Shown here in pieces: positions 42,614-52,348 of a DNA stretch of 64,000 nt. The position numbers were made by a program, and so were the translations under genes. The notes under the pieces are model-generated. The model was not told the origin of the DNA and did not search any database. It was given only the letters and a program-made list of their open reading frames with translations. The stretch comes from Chitinophagaceae bacterium UBA1930 (GTDB taxonomy: Bacteria > Bacteroidota > Bacteroidia > Chitinophagales > Chitinophagaceae). The DNA lies in NCBI GenBank assembly GCA_002337145.1, contig DDFK01000003.1:372001-436000 (forward strand), given 5' to 3'. Within the stretch, counting starts at the first letter, position 1. Each line of letters starts with the position of its first letter.

Positions 42614-42676
42614 ACATCAAAATCGGAATGCACTGGTCAACGCAATCGGATTTTGCAATTAGTGCCCAATTTATAA
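41672..42676 (+). CDS. IS3 transposase orfB (DDE integrase core)
   Basis: 334 residues from an internal ATG; the frame opens further upstream, at the AAAAAAG slippery site (41621-41627), where a -1 slip would fuse OrfA to OrfB. DDE residues lie in VWVSDITYI (D), HHSDRGVQY (D) and NGSPYENALAERMNG (E). It normally works only as an OrfAB fusion, so with the orfA stop this copy is probably inactive unless complemented. Confidence 0.85.
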   Translation: MGLEKLCRLFGVTRQAYYEAYNYEKKTSIAHMIVLRLVKDLRDTMPMLGTRKLLFKIEPMLKDHGIKMGRDQLFDLLRFHGMLIRRRKRSFVTTDSFHWLKKYPNLVEEVSVCASEQVWVSDITYIKTIEGYSYLSLITDAYSRKIVGYCLHPTLESAGCIEALNMALSNRLFNGRILIHHSDRGVQYCSSSYVDILMDNGVGISMTQNGSPYENALAERMNGIIKSEFIPRKLFRNHDEARKEIDKTIAAYNGQRPHASLNYLTPEIAHTAVGTIPKRWKKYKRSTKSIETFFSVKKIPGLSTNSVRFFQDESTSKSECTGQRNRILQLVPNL

Positions 42677-42693
42677 ACTTATTTGTTCCTTTC

Positions 42694-43866
42694 TTAAGGC
42701 TTCAGTTGTATTGTTTTTGTTTCCCCAAAAACAATTGGTAAAGATGGGTCAGATGCGTTCTTGTTCCATAAACATTCCCTTACTGTCATTGTTCCAGTTT
42801 GTGTATCCAATGCAATTAACTGAAAGGAGAGTTCCGTTTCATCCTTGGAAGAAAGCTTGCCCTTCATGGGTGAATCTACCCTGAAGACGGGAAGGGCAAT
42901 ATCATTGTCTGGTCCTTTGTATTCATAAAACTCATTGTAGTTGGAGTGACCATGAAAGTATGCCTTGATGTTGGGATGTTTTTTCAGGAAGGATACAAAC
43001 CCACGTTCTTCATGTATAGTTGGTGAGCTACCACTTTCTCCAGTAGTAACAGTACCTTTAAACTTTTCAGCAACAAGATTCTCAAACTTGTCTGTGGCAT
43101 TGATGGTATAAGGAGCGTTGGGATTGGTGAAATGCTTTACATCACCTTCTGGTGGGTCATGTGCAAAGATGATGACAGGCGTTTTGCTGGCTACAGTTGA
43201 GAGGTCATGCTCCATCCATATCCTTTCCAATGAGTCGGGCCAAATGGTCACAAACATAAAATGCACCCCACCAATGTTTCTTGAATAGTTCACTTTGTCT
43301 TTTTCATAATCATAGGTTGATTTTGTTTTGGCAATGGTTGGCTGCATCATCAAGTTATAAATGCTTGTAATGGAACTGGCATCTGTGGCTGGTTGTAAAG
43401 GCCTGGTAAAACCAGTGGCATTGCTGGCATCATGGTTACCTGGCACAATGCAGAACTGTACAGGCTTACCAAAACGGTCTTTCAGTTGCAACCCTTTTAA
43501 ATAATCTGTTTCAAACTGGTTCCAGGATGCTGCTGCTGTTTGGTAAGGAGGTTCCATCCTATTGGCTATATCACCTGTTTGCATTACATAATCAATGCTG
43601 TTTACTTTTTTGCCAGCATCAATGCCCCCATCATTTGGAATGGCAACCAACGGTAGCAAGTTTATCTTTTTTATCATTGCAGCGTTTACTGTATGAGCAT
43701 CCACATCTATGCTTCCTTGAAAGTTCTTTCTTGAAATGCCATAATGTGCATCAGAAGTAAAAACAAAATGGATGGTAGATGTATCAGTTACTTGACTATG
43801 GGCATGATAGGCTATTAAAACAGTAATGATAAAATAAACAGAAGTACGTCTTAATAAAGATGTCAT
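42694..43866 (-). CDS. Secreted calcineurin-like metallophosphoesterase
   Basis: 390 residues with a signal peptide ending ...AHSQ. The metal-binding motifs are in order: TSDAHYG, QTGDIANR, PGNHDASN, FAHDPPEG and FHGHSNYNEF. This is the full set for a binuclear metallophosphoesterase, acting in the periplasm or outside. It is transcribed divergently from the TonB receptor. Substrate unknown; phosphomonoesters or phosphodiesters are likely. Confidence 0.88.
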   Translation of the reverse strand: MTSLLRRTSVYFIITVLIAYHAHSQVTDTSTIHFVFTSDAHYGISRKNFQGSIDVDAHTVNAAMIKKINLLPLVAIPNDGGIDAGKKVNSIDYVMQTGDIANRMEPPYQTAAASWNQFETDYLKGLQLKDRFGKPVQFCIVPGNHDASNATGFTRPLQPATDASSITSIYNLMMQPTIAKTKSTYDYEKDKVNYSRNIGGVHFMFVTIWPDSLERIWMEHDLSTVASKTPVIIFAHDPPEGDVKHFTNPNAPYTINATDKFENLVAEKFKGTVTTGESGSSPTIHEERGFVSFLKKHPNIKAYFHGHSNYNEFYEYKGPDNDIALPVFRVDSPMKGKLSSKDETELSFQLIALDTQTGTMTVRECLWNKNASDPSLPIVFGETKTIQLKP

Positions 43867-44064
43867 TGGGGTAAAAGATTATTTTTACAATAAGTATCAA
43901 GATAGTTTGCAATGATGGTGCAAAGGTGCCATATTCAATTCTGTAGCAATTCTGAGTTTATTGTTGTTAAATCATTATCGAAAGCTTATCAAATTGATAA
44001 CAATGCGGTATTGGGATGAGGGCTAGTTTTTTTGTTGTGCTTTTGCATTTCAAAACAACTGATC

Positions 44065-46809
44065 ATGACCACCCTTAGCTCAGCCTTTTTGAAAAAGGCA
44101 TTTCTTCCCCTACTCTTTTCCCTCATTGCCACTGTTTCCTTTGCACAAACTATTAAAGGAAACGTAACAGATGCCAGCACTGGCGAACCATTGGTTGGTG
44201 CAATAGTAAAACTTGAAGGCACATCCTTAAGTACAATTGTAAAATTGGATGGCAGCTTTACCTTCAACAAGATTACTCTTGGCACCTATACCTTAAAAGT
44301 AACTTTTGAAGGTTACAAAAAGGATGAATCTACCAAAGTAACTGTAACAAGTGGCACACAAACCGTTTTCATTTCCATGCAACCAACAGCAATAGAGCTT
44401 TCATCAGTAACTGTTACCAGTGGTGCAGCAAAAGATGATAAAGGTGCAAGAAGAATTGAAAAGGTTGCTGACCCTATTATCAATGTGCTTTCTGCAAAAA
44501 CCATTCAGTTGCTTCCAGACATTACCGTAGCCAACGCACTGCAACGTGTAAGTGGCGTAACTATTGAAAAAAGTGGTACTGGAGAAGCCCGTTACCCCAT
44601 TATTCGTGGTATGGAAAAAAGGTACATCAATACCTTGGTAAATGGCATCAAGATTCCAAGTCCAGATAACAAAAACCGTTTTATTCCATTAGACCTTTTT
44701 CCAAGTGAACTATTGGAAAGGTTAGAAGTAAGCAAGAGCCTTACCCCAAGTATGGAAGGTGATGCCATTGGTGGCACCATTAATTTGGTAATGAAGGATG
44801 CCCCTAACAAATGGCTGTTTCAAGTGAATGGTTCTCTGGGTTACAATACCACTTTCATGACTGAACGTTACAACCAGTTCAGCACAAGTACCATGAGCAA
44901 GCAATCACCTGCAGAAATTAATGGCTCTGCTTATCAAGCCACATACAAAGATTTTTCTGTTGGACATTTGAACTATACCAATGTAAATGCTCCCCGTAGC
45001 GGCACTTTTGGATTAACAGTTGGCAACCGTTTTGGTAAGGATAAAAAATTCGGTTTCATTGTATCTGGAAGCTACCAGAATATTTATAGGGGTTCTACTT
45101 CCAACTTCTTCTTGCCTAACTCACAACCAGGTTTCAACAACATACCGATCTTCTCTGAACTGCAATTACGTAAGTACTCTACCCAAAGCAAACGCCTTGG
45201 TGCTACTGCAAAATTGGATTACCATATAAACAACAGGAACAAGATTTCACTGAGCAACACTTTTGTAAGGTTGGATGATTACCAAACACGTATTGTTTGG
45301 GATACTGTTGCCTTAAACTCAGTAGTTGATCAATGGCAAAGAAGCCAATGGACTTACCAAACCATTAATAATACCACATTGCAGGGCAACCATCAATTAA
45401 GTGCAAAAGCAATTTTTGATTGGTCATTGGTTTACTCAGCAGCTAATAATCATGTACCCGACCAATCACAATTTATTCACCAATATCCAATTGTAGCTAC
45501 TAGCGTTGCTACAGATGTATTGCAGAAGATGAGCCGTTTGTGGATACACAACAGCGATAAAGATTACTCTGCTTACATGAACTTAAGTAAGACTGTTCGT
45601 AAGAATTTCGTTTTGAAGTTTGGAACAATGTTGAGGGACAAGCATAGGGATAATTTTTACAATTCCTATTCCTTATCCCCAGTGGGAGCACAGCCATATA
45701 CAAGCATCAACAACGCAGTGTTTGTGTTTCCAACTCCTGCTGATGGAACCCCTAATCCCAATGGTAACAACTACACATTTCAAGAAGATATTTTTGCTGG
45801 TTATGTACAAGGCAAATGGAACATAACTGATAAGTTGGAAGCTTTGGGAGGTGTTCGTTATGAAAACACCAAACAGCATTATGAAACGCAATTAGGTTTT
45901 GAGTTACTGGGTTCAAAATATGGCACTATTAAGTATGATGATGTTCTGCCAAGTCTTCAATTAAAATATGCAATCAACAACAAGCATAGCCTACGCTTAG
46001 CTTACTATAAAGCTATTGCAAGACCAGGTTTTGCTGAGATGATTCCTGATGGCGTAGATGGTGAATTTTTCAAGGAAGTTGGTAACCCACAGAATCTTAA
46101 TCATACCACATCTAATAACATTGATTTAAGGTATGAATATTTTCCTGGTGGTGCAGATCAGGTTTTATTAGGTGCTTTTTACAAAAACCTAGATAATCCC
46201 ATTGAAATTGGCGCATACAAACCACAAGGCACAAATAGTTTATACCTAAGCCCAGTTAATAGCCCTAAAGCCACCAACTATGGTTTTGAAGCTGTTTATA
46301 CAAAATACTTTGGACCGTTTGGTGTTTCTGCAAACTATACCTACACACATTCCAGCATTACAAGGGACAGTATGATTTATGCATCCAGCCCGTCAAGATA
46401 TGTTTCAGAAACAAGGCCTTTACAAGGTCAATCCAACCACGTTGGTAACCTATCCCTCATCTATAAAAATCCAAGAATCGGGTTGGATATTCAAGTAGCT
46501 GGCGTGTATACTGGTGAAAGGATAACTTTTGTTAGCCCCTACTACGGCTTGCATTACTGGCAATCACCTATAACACAATTGGATGTTTCTTTTGAGAAGA
46601 GAATCATAAAAGGACTATCAGTTTATGGGAAGATAAATAACCTTACAAATGCCCCTTACGAACTATCCTTGCACCAATCGTACAACGATTATTTAAAGGC
46701 AAGCGGGTCTAGGCCACTGTCTTTACAAAGTTCACCAGACAGTAAAATAATTGTTCAAAAAGACTACTATAAAATTTCTTACTTGTTTGGCATTCGTTAC
46801 AAGCTTTAG
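44065..46809 (+). CDS. TonB-dependent receptor with carboxypeptidase-like N-terminal domain
   Basis: 914 residues from MTTLSSAF (44065). A signal peptide ends at FAQT, a CarboxypepD_reg-like beta-sandwich follows (GNVTDASTGEPLVGAIVKLEG begins it), then the plug (NALQRVSGVTIEKSGTGEA) and a 22-strand barrel. It imports large or scarce ligands across the outer membrane using TonB. An upstream in-frame ATG at 44032 is rejected because it precedes the signal peptide with hydrophilic Cys-rich residues. No SusD partner is encoded. It heads a rightward operon with lipoprotein and phosphoesterase genes. Confidence 0.92.
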   Translation: MTTLSSAFLKKAFLPLLFSLIATVSFAQTIKGNVTDASTGEPLVGAIVKLEGTSLSTIVKLDGSFTFNKITLGTYTLKVTFEGYKKDESTKVTVTSGTQTVFISMQPTAIELSSVTVTSGAAKDDKGARRIEKVADPIINVLSAKTIQLLPDITVANALQRVSGVTIEKSGTGEARYPIIRGMEKRYINTLVNGIKIPSPDNKNRFIPLDLFPSELLERLEVSKSLTPSMEGDAIGGTINLVMKDAPNKWLFQVNGSLGYNTTFMTERYNQFSTSTMSKQSPAEINGSAYQATYKDFSVGHLNYTNVNAPRSGTFGLTVGNRFGKDKKFGFIVSGSYQNIYRGSTSNFFLPNSQPGFNNIPIFSELQLRKYSTQSKRLGATAKLDYHINNRNKISLSNTFVRLDDYQTRIVWDTVALNSVVDQWQRSQWTYQTINNTTLQGNHQLSAKAIFDWSLVYSAANNHVPDQSQFIHQYPIVATSVATDVLQKMSRLWIHNSDKDYSAYMNLSKTVRKNFVLKFGTMLRDKHRDNFYNSYSLSPVGAQPYTSINNAVFVFPTPADGTPNPNGNNYTFQEDIFAGYVQGKWNITDKLEALGGVRYENTKQHYETQLGFELLGSKYGTIKYDDVLPSLQLKYAINNKHSLRLAYYKAIARPGFAEMIPDGVDGEFFKEVGNPQNLNHTTSNNIDLRYEYFPGGADQVLLGAFYKNLDNPIEIGAYKPQGTNSLYLSPVNSPKATNYGFEAVYTKYFGPFGVSANYTYTHSSITRDSMIYASSPSRYVSETRPLQGQSNHVGNLSLIYKNPRIGLDIQVAGVYTGERITFVSPYYGLHYWQSPITQLDVSFEKRIIKGLSVYGKINNLTNAPYELSLHQSYNDYLKASGSRPLSLQSSPDSKIIVQKDYYKISYLFGIRYKL

Positions 46810-46839
46810 TTCCATTAACCCACTCAAACTATTTATACA

Positions 46840-48249
46840 ATGAAACGTTTTAATCAACTTCTAAGCATAATAGCAGCAGTTTCACTTTTAACTGCTTGCT
46901 CCAAAAAAAATGACGACAAAGATCTTTCTCCAAAAATAGATTATGTGGCAGCCCCTATTAGCGATGCCACCTGTTTGTCTGGTGCAGTAAAAGGCACTAT
47001 GTTATCTGGCAAAACCTATACGGTTTGTGGAGACATCTTTGTGAAAACGGGAGATACGTTAACAATACAAGATGGTGTTACGGTAAACTTTACTGGTAGT
47101 TCACCTACCGTTCCTGCTGGCCTTGGCGTACAAGGAACATTGTTTTGCCTTGGCACAAAGGATCATCCTATTATGATGACCTACCCTGGTGTTACCAAAA
47201 CAGACCAACTTGGTTCAAACCCAGATAACGACCCTGCTTTAAAAGGGAAATGGACTGGTATCATTGGTGCTACTACCTGTCCATTGATGGTGATTAAATG
47301 GACGCATGTTGAGTTTGGTGGTGCCACCATTAGTGCTGCCATGAAGAGCTTTACAGGTGGCTCAAGCCCTTACCCATTATACTTTGCAAATCCTGCCGGC
47401 ATATTTGTACTGGAAGACTCTTGGGTGTATGGAAGTGTGGATGACCCTTTTAGAATTAATGGTGGCAAAATCCATGTAATGCGTAACACCCTTGAAAAAT
47501 GTGGTTACACAGGTGGTGAAGCCATGAACTCAAAAGCTGGCACCATTGGAGATTTTGCTTATAACCTTTGCATTGGCATGGCTACCAATGGACCAAAAAT
47601 GTCTAATGTAAATGTGCTTCCCGGCTTTCCTGCTACCAATGTTAGGGTGTACAATAACACACTTATAAACTGTGGTTACAGAAGGTTGGCTGCGGGCCGT
47701 GGCGGTTCAATAAACTTTGAAGAAGGTTCTAGTGGAATGGCCTACAATAACCTTATCGTGAACTGCAAATTTGGTTTGCGTGTGGTGCAAACGCCTATTG
47801 CAGATACAGCCAATTTGCGTTATGGCTACAACTGGTACTATGCTGATTCTGTTTCTGTGGCAAGCCAGTTTATTCCATCCTTATCAGTAAGCACTGCTAT
47901 TAGCCAGCCACAAGAAACGGATATTCCCAAACCATCTACTTACTTGCCTACAGGCTGGTCTGTTGGTCAGGTTTATACTGCACCAAATTCTGTAGTAGGC
48001 ATCAACAATCCTCAATTTGTAAATGCCCCTGTGCCATTGCCTGCTGGATTAATGCTTAGGGACATTTCAGTAGTTGGTTCATTCAATTTTGCTTTGAAGC
48101 CAACATCACCCTGTATCAATGCTGGCTATATTGGTTTCTCTCCAAGAGCAGATGTACCTCTTGATCTAAAGTATGGTGCCACAGAAATTACTCCTCCAGG
48201 AAAAGATATGGGTGCCTACCAAAGCAATGGCAGGGGCAATCAACATTAA
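46840..48249 (+). CDS. Right-handed beta-helix lipoprotein
   Basis: 469 residues with a lipoprotein signal (LLTACSKKND, Cys20). Repeated turns such as GDIFVKTGDTLTIQDGVTVNF and VRVYNNTLINCGYRRLA are typical of parallel beta-helices. The surface-exposed lipoprotein could bind the ligand handled by the TonB receptor 31 bases upstream. Enzyme residues are not evident. A terminator lies after it. Confidence 0.75.
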   Translation: MKRFNQLLSIIAAVSLLTACSKKNDDKDLSPKIDYVAAPISDATCLSGAVKGTMLSGKTYTVCGDIFVKTGDTLTIQDGVTVNFTGSSPTVPAGLGVQGTLFCLGTKDHPIMMTYPGVTKTDQLGSNPDNDPALKGKWTGIIGATTCPLMVIKWTHVEFGGATISAAMKSFTGGSSPYPLYFANPAGIFVLEDSWVYGSVDDPFRINGGKIHVMRNTLEKCGYTGGEAMNSKAGTIGDFAYNLCIGMATNGPKMSNVNVLPGFPATNVRVYNNTLINCGYRRLAAGRGGSINFEEGSSGMAYNNLIVNCKFGLRVVQTPIADTANLRYGYNWYYADSVSVASQFIPSLSVSTAISQPQETDIPKPSTYLPTGWSVGQVYTAPNSVVGINNPQFVNAPVPLPAGLMLRDISVVGSFNFALKPTSPCINAGYIGFSPRADVPLDLKYGATEITPPGKDMGAYQSNGRGNQH

Positions 48250-48282
48250 TTTTATTATCTCTAACGAAACAAAGCTTGCAAA

Positions 48283-48316
48283 AACAAGGTCCATTCAGTA
48301 ACGTATGGACCTTGTT
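48283..48316 (+). terminator. Hairpin after the beta-helix gene
   Basis: AACAAGGTCCAT and ATGGACCTTGTT form a perfect 12-bp stem with a 10-nt loop. The T-rich tail is weak, so it may terminate or attenuate transcription before the phosphoesterase gene. Confidence 0.55.
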
Positions 48317-48343
48317 CATTCATTAAACAACAACCCCCAATAA

Positions 48344-49764
48344 ATGAAAAAGCTATTTCCTTTTTTAGTATTAATGATGCTATGGCAAGGCCTACATGCA
48401 CAAAATATTTTTGTAACAAAACCCTATGTACAGATAGGTAAAGATGTTTCTCCCAATAACATGCAGTTGCTTTGGCTGTGGCTGATGCAGATGCAATATG
48501 GACTGTAGAATACAGGAACAATGCAAAGGATAAATGGATGGCATCAACAAGCATCCGTTACAACAAGGTTGCTGTTAAGGGCATTGAAGCCCATCGTGTG
48601 TACCATGCCCTTATGACCAATCTTGCAGCAGGTGCAAAGTTCCAGTACAGGTTATTGAAAAATGGAAAGGAAGTATTCGCATCAGAAGCACAGGCAGTAA
48701 AAACAAAGGAACAGCCTTACCGTTTTGTGGTGATGGGAGATATAGGAGCAGAAACCATTGACCAGAAAAAACTAGCCGAAAGGGCCTACTTGGCAAAGCC
48801 AGATTTTGTGGCGGTACCTGGTGACATTGTATATGAAAGTGGGTTGATTTCAGAATACAACAAAAAGTTCTGGCCCGTGTACAATGCCGATAAGGCAGAT
48901 TCAACAGGTGCCCCTATCATGCGTTCCATTCCATTTATTGCAGCAGTGGGCAACCATGATGCTGACAGTCGTGACATGGACAAAACACCTGATGCACTTG
49001 CTTACTACCTCTTCTTTGACCAACCATTGAATGGCCCCAAAAGTGCAGAAGGTGGAGCCATCACACCAATGCTAAAAGGCTCTGATGTCAACAAGAAAAA
49101 CTTCATGGATGCTGCTGGCGAAACCTATCCTGTAATGAGCAACTATTCATTTAACTATGGCAATGCACATTGGACTGTGATTGATGCTGATACCTATGTT
49201 GACTGGACTGATTCAACCTTAAAAGCATGGGTAGTTAATGACCTTGCTGCATCAAAAGATGTTGTTTGGCATTTTGTAATGTTCCATCATCCAGGCTTCA
49301 ATTCTTCAATAGACCATTACGAGCAGCAGCAAATGCGTTTGCTATCACCCATCTTTGAAAAGTACAAAGTAGATGTTGTGTTCAATGGGCATGTACACAA
49401 CTACCAACGTACTTACCCAATGACATTCACGCCTGAAAAGAAAGGCACATTGATGGTGGGTGGAAAAGATGGCAAAACAGTTCGTGGTCGTGTGGTACCT
49501 GGTCTTTGGAAACTGGACAAGCAATTTGATGGAAAGACAGTTACCAAAGCCAATGGCATCATTTATATTATCACAGGTGCTGGTGGGCAGGACCTCTACA
49601 ACCCTGAACAGGAAAAGGATACAGACAGTTGGCAAAAATTCACTAGCAACTTTATCTCCACCGTTCACTCATTAACAGTAGCTGATGTGAACGGCAAAAA
49701 ATTAACCATCCGCCAGTTGGATACCAATGGAAAAGAAGTGGACAGCTTTACAGTAACCAAATAA
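48344..49764 (+). pseudogene. Purple acid phosphatase-like metallophosphoesterase, frameshifted
   Basis: An ATG at 48344 encodes a signal peptide and mature start (MKKLFPFLVLMMLW, then TKPYVQIGKDVSPNNMQLLW). Near 48475 the frame changes: the body (AVADADAIWTVEYR onward) continues one frame back and runs to 49764. A missing G in TTTGG explains it. The body has MGDIGAET, VPGDIVYE, VGNHDADS, FHHPGF and NGHVHNYQRTYP, the full purple-acid-phosphatase metal set. It is either a pseudogene or a single-base sequencing error. Confidence 0.75.
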
Positions 49765-49780
49765 AAAATCAACCAAAAAA

Positions 49781-50788
49781 ATGAACATCAATTATAAAAA
49801 AATCATTGGCAGTTTATCTATTGCTGCAGCTTTATCCATCAATATTTGTACTGCACAAACTGGCTATAAATTAACTGCCCAAATTCCTTTGCAGGGCAAT
49901 GGTAAATGGGATTACCTGACCATGGACGAACCTAAAAACCGTTTGTTCGTTTCACACTTCGATAGGGTGCATGTGCTGGATACAAGAACAAACAAGGAAA
50001 TAAAAACCATCCAGCATTTGAATGGCGTTCATGGCATTGCATTGGCTGTTGGGCTAAACAAAGGCTTCATCTCCAACGGAAAAGACAATACTGTTTCCGT
50101 GTTCAACTATGCTACTTTGGATAGCATCACCACCATTCCTTTAAAGGCTGATAAAGCAGATGCCATTATGTATGATGCCTTCACCAAAACGGTGTGGGTT
50201 TTCTGTGGCAACAGCAACAACGCAGCTGTGATAGATGCTGCCACCAACGAAGTACTGAAGTATGTACCTATTGGTAAAGTGCCTGAGTTTGCTGTTACCA
50301 ATGGCAAGGGTCTTATCTACAACAATTTGGAAGAAGGCAATGCAGTGGCAATGATTGATGCAAAAACAAAAGCTGTCATCAAGAGCTTTCCATTGGAAGG
50401 TGAAGCTGCACCAACTGGCTTGGCAATTGACCTTGCCAACAACTTGTTGTTCTCTACCTGTGCCGAAACAAAAAAATTGACTGTTCTTGATGCAGCTTCT
50501 GGAAAGATTGTTGCCAGCTTGCCCATCAGCAATAAAGTAGATGCTGTGTTCTTTGATGCCAGCAGCAAACTGATTTTTTGTTCTGGGGGAGATGGCATTA
50601 CCACCATCATCAAACAGGAATCAAAAGACAAGTATAGTGTGCTGGAAAGCCTTACTACAAAGCCTGGTGCCAAAACGCTTTCTTTCAACACACAAACACA
50701 TACGCTTTACCTATCCACAGCAAAATTTGTTGCAGGAACAAAAGATATACAGCCAAACAGTTTTGAAGTATTGGTTTACAGCAAGTAG
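49781..50788 (+). CDS. YncE-like seven-bladed beta-propeller, secreted
   Basis: 335 residues with a signal peptide (ending ICTAQ) and repeats like NRLFVSHFDRVHVLDTRTNK and NLLFSTCAETKKLTVLDAAS, typical of YVTN/YncE propellers. These are periplasmic or extracellular binding proteins. It starts 17 bases after the phosphoesterase stop, in the same operon, and is followed by a terminator. A shortened paralog lies at 57294. Confidence 0.82.
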   Translation: MNINYKKIIGSLSIAAALSINICTAQTGYKLTAQIPLQGNGKWDYLTMDEPKNRLFVSHFDRVHVLDTRTNKEIKTIQHLNGVHGIALAVGLNKGFISNGKDNTVSVFNYATLDSITTIPLKADKADAIMYDAFTKTVWVFCGNSNNAAVIDAATNEVLKYVPIGKVPEFAVTNGKGLIYNNLEEGNAVAMIDAKTKAVIKSFPLEGEAAPTGLAIDLANNLLFSTCAETKKLTVLDAASGKIVASLPISNKVDAVFFDASSKLIFCSGGDGITTIIKQESKDKYSVLESLTTKPGAKTLSFNTQTHTLYLSTAKFVAGTKDIQPNSFEVLVYSK

Positions 50789-50804
50789 AAAATTGTTTTC
50801 GTAT

Positions 50805-50837
50805 AAAAAAGGGATGCCAGTTCGGCATCCCTTTTTT
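50805..50837. terminator. Rho-independent terminator
   Basis: AAAAAAGGGATGCC and GGCATCCCTTTTTT form a 14-bp perfect stem with a 5-nt loop, after the propeller gene. The A and T tracts make it potentially bidirectional. Confidence 0.85.
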
Positions 50838-50970
50838 ATTGCAACCTATTTGTAGAAAGTCCATTGAATTCAGGATATCTTCAGAATCCATTGATACGTT
50901 TGTACACCTGCGATTATTTTGAACAGGTTTTTAAAACGGTTGCAGCCCATGTGAAACTAATTATCCGGCA

Positions 50971-51633
50971 ATGAAAAAAACATTTTCGAGGTTGAATATT
51001 CAAATTAATGTGGTGATAGCAGTACTGCTTTTCATTGCCTCATTTGGCTTGTTCAGCATCATTGCAAATGAGATAGTGGTGGAAAAGGAAGACTGGTTCG
51101 ACAGTAAAGTATTCAGCTTTCTCCATGCACATTCATCACCCTTCATCATCCAATTGTTCAAGGGCATCACCTTCTTAGGTTCTGGTCCATTCATCATCAT
51201 GGGCTACGCGGCAATGATTGCATTGCTACTGCATAAAAAACGTAAAGTAGATGCCATCAATGTGGGCATACTAGCCATAACAAGTTCATTGTTGATGTAT
51301 GTACTGAAGCTAACTTTTGCTAGGCACAGACCAGCAATGCCATTGTTCAGGGAACTGGACAGTTACAGTTTTCCTAGTGGGCATTCCTTTTCATCCTTTG
51401 TGTTTTTTAGTTTGCTGGCATGGGAAATAGTGCAGTCCAAATTATCCATGAAATGGAAATGGACATTGGCCATCTCCTGCTTACTGGTCTCCCTTTTAGT
51501 GGGCATCAGCAGGATTGTTTTACGTTACCATTATGCAAGCGATGTATTGGCTGGCTTCAGCTTGGGGCTTGCTTATGTGTTGCTATATTTTTGGGTGCAG
51601 AACAGGTTCAAGAAGAAACAATCATTACCATAA
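50971..51633 (+). CDS. PAP2-family membrane phosphatase
   Basis: 220 residues with about five membrane helices. The three PAP2 signatures are KLTFARHRPAMP, SFPSGHSFSSF and SRIVLRYHYASDVLAG. It dephosphorylates lipid phosphates (for example undecaprenyl or phosphatidic acid) at the outer face of the inner membrane. It lies just upstream of a two-component gene pair. Confidence 0.9.
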   Translation: MKKTFSRLNIQINVVIAVLLFIASFGLFSIIANEIVVEKEDWFDSKVFSFLHAHSSPFIIQLFKGITFLGSGPFIIMGYAAMIALLLHKKRKVDAINVGILAITSSLLMYVLKLTFARHRPAMPLFRELDSYSFPSGHSFSSFVFFSLLAWEIVQSKLSMKWKWTLAISCLLVSLLVGISRIVLRYHYASDVLAGFSLGLAYVLLYFWVQNRFKKKQSLP

Positions 51634-51673
51634 ACCAATATTAATTCAAAGATTGAAAAGATAAATTGAGCTA

Positions 51674-52348
51674 ATGAAATTGTTGCTTGTAGAAGACGAA
51701 ACAGAATTGGCAGTAAGCATACAGCAGTACCTTACCAACAATGACTTTGTTTGTGAATGGGCAAAGGATACCAAGGCAGCTTTGGAACGTGTATCCATTT
51801 ACGATTATGATTGTGTGCTGCTTGATTTGATGCTGCCCGATGGCAATGGCTTTGACATTTTGAAGGAACTGAAACGCCAGAACAAACCCGAAGGCATCAT
51901 CATTATTTCTGCAAAGGAAGCGTTGGAAACAAGACTGGAAGGCTTCAATCTTGGTGCAGATGATTTTCTTATCAAGCCTTTTCATTTATCTGAATTGTTG
52001 GTTAGGGTGCAGGCATTAATCAGGAGGAAAAATTTCAAGGGAAGCAATATTGTGGTGCATAACGAAATTGAGATAGACATTCTTTCCAAAACGGTGAGCG
52101 TACATGGCAAAGGCATTGACATTACCAAGAAGGAGATTGACCTATTGCTTTACCTGATTGGCAATGCCAATAGGGTGCTGTCCAAAGCCGCCATTGCAGA
52201 ACACCTTTCTGGCGATATGGCTGACATGATGGACAACCATGATTTTGTGTATGCCCATATCAAGAACTTGAAAAAGAAATTGACCGATGCAGGTAGCTAC
52301 GACTACATCAAATCGGTTTATGGACTTGGCTATAAATGGATTGAATGA
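51674..52348 (+). CDS. OmpR-family response regulator
   Basis: 224 residues: receiver with Asp51 phosphorylation site (VLLDLMLPDGNG), Lys101 (IKPFHLSE), and a C-terminal winged-helix DNA-binding domain. It overlaps the histidine kinase gene by four bases (ATGA), so the pair is co-translated. It closely resembles the second regulator at 55129, a paralog. Confidence 0.92.
   Translation: MKLLLVEDETELAVSIQQYLTNNDFVCEWAKDTKAALERVSIYDYDCVLLDLMLPDGNGFDILKELKRQNKPEGIIIISAKEALETRLEGFNLGADDFLIKPFHLSELLVRVQALIRRKNFKGSNIVVHNEIEIDILSKTVSVHGKGIDITKKEIDLLLYLIGNANRVLSKAAIAEHLSGDMADMMDNHDFVYAHIKNLKKKLTDAGSYDYIKSVYGLGYKWIE

Noticed and set aside
48472..49764. Purple acid phosphatase-like gene starting at TTG 48472
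   Set aside because: It would lack a signal peptide, while a matching signal peptide and N-terminus are present in the adjacent frame from 48344.
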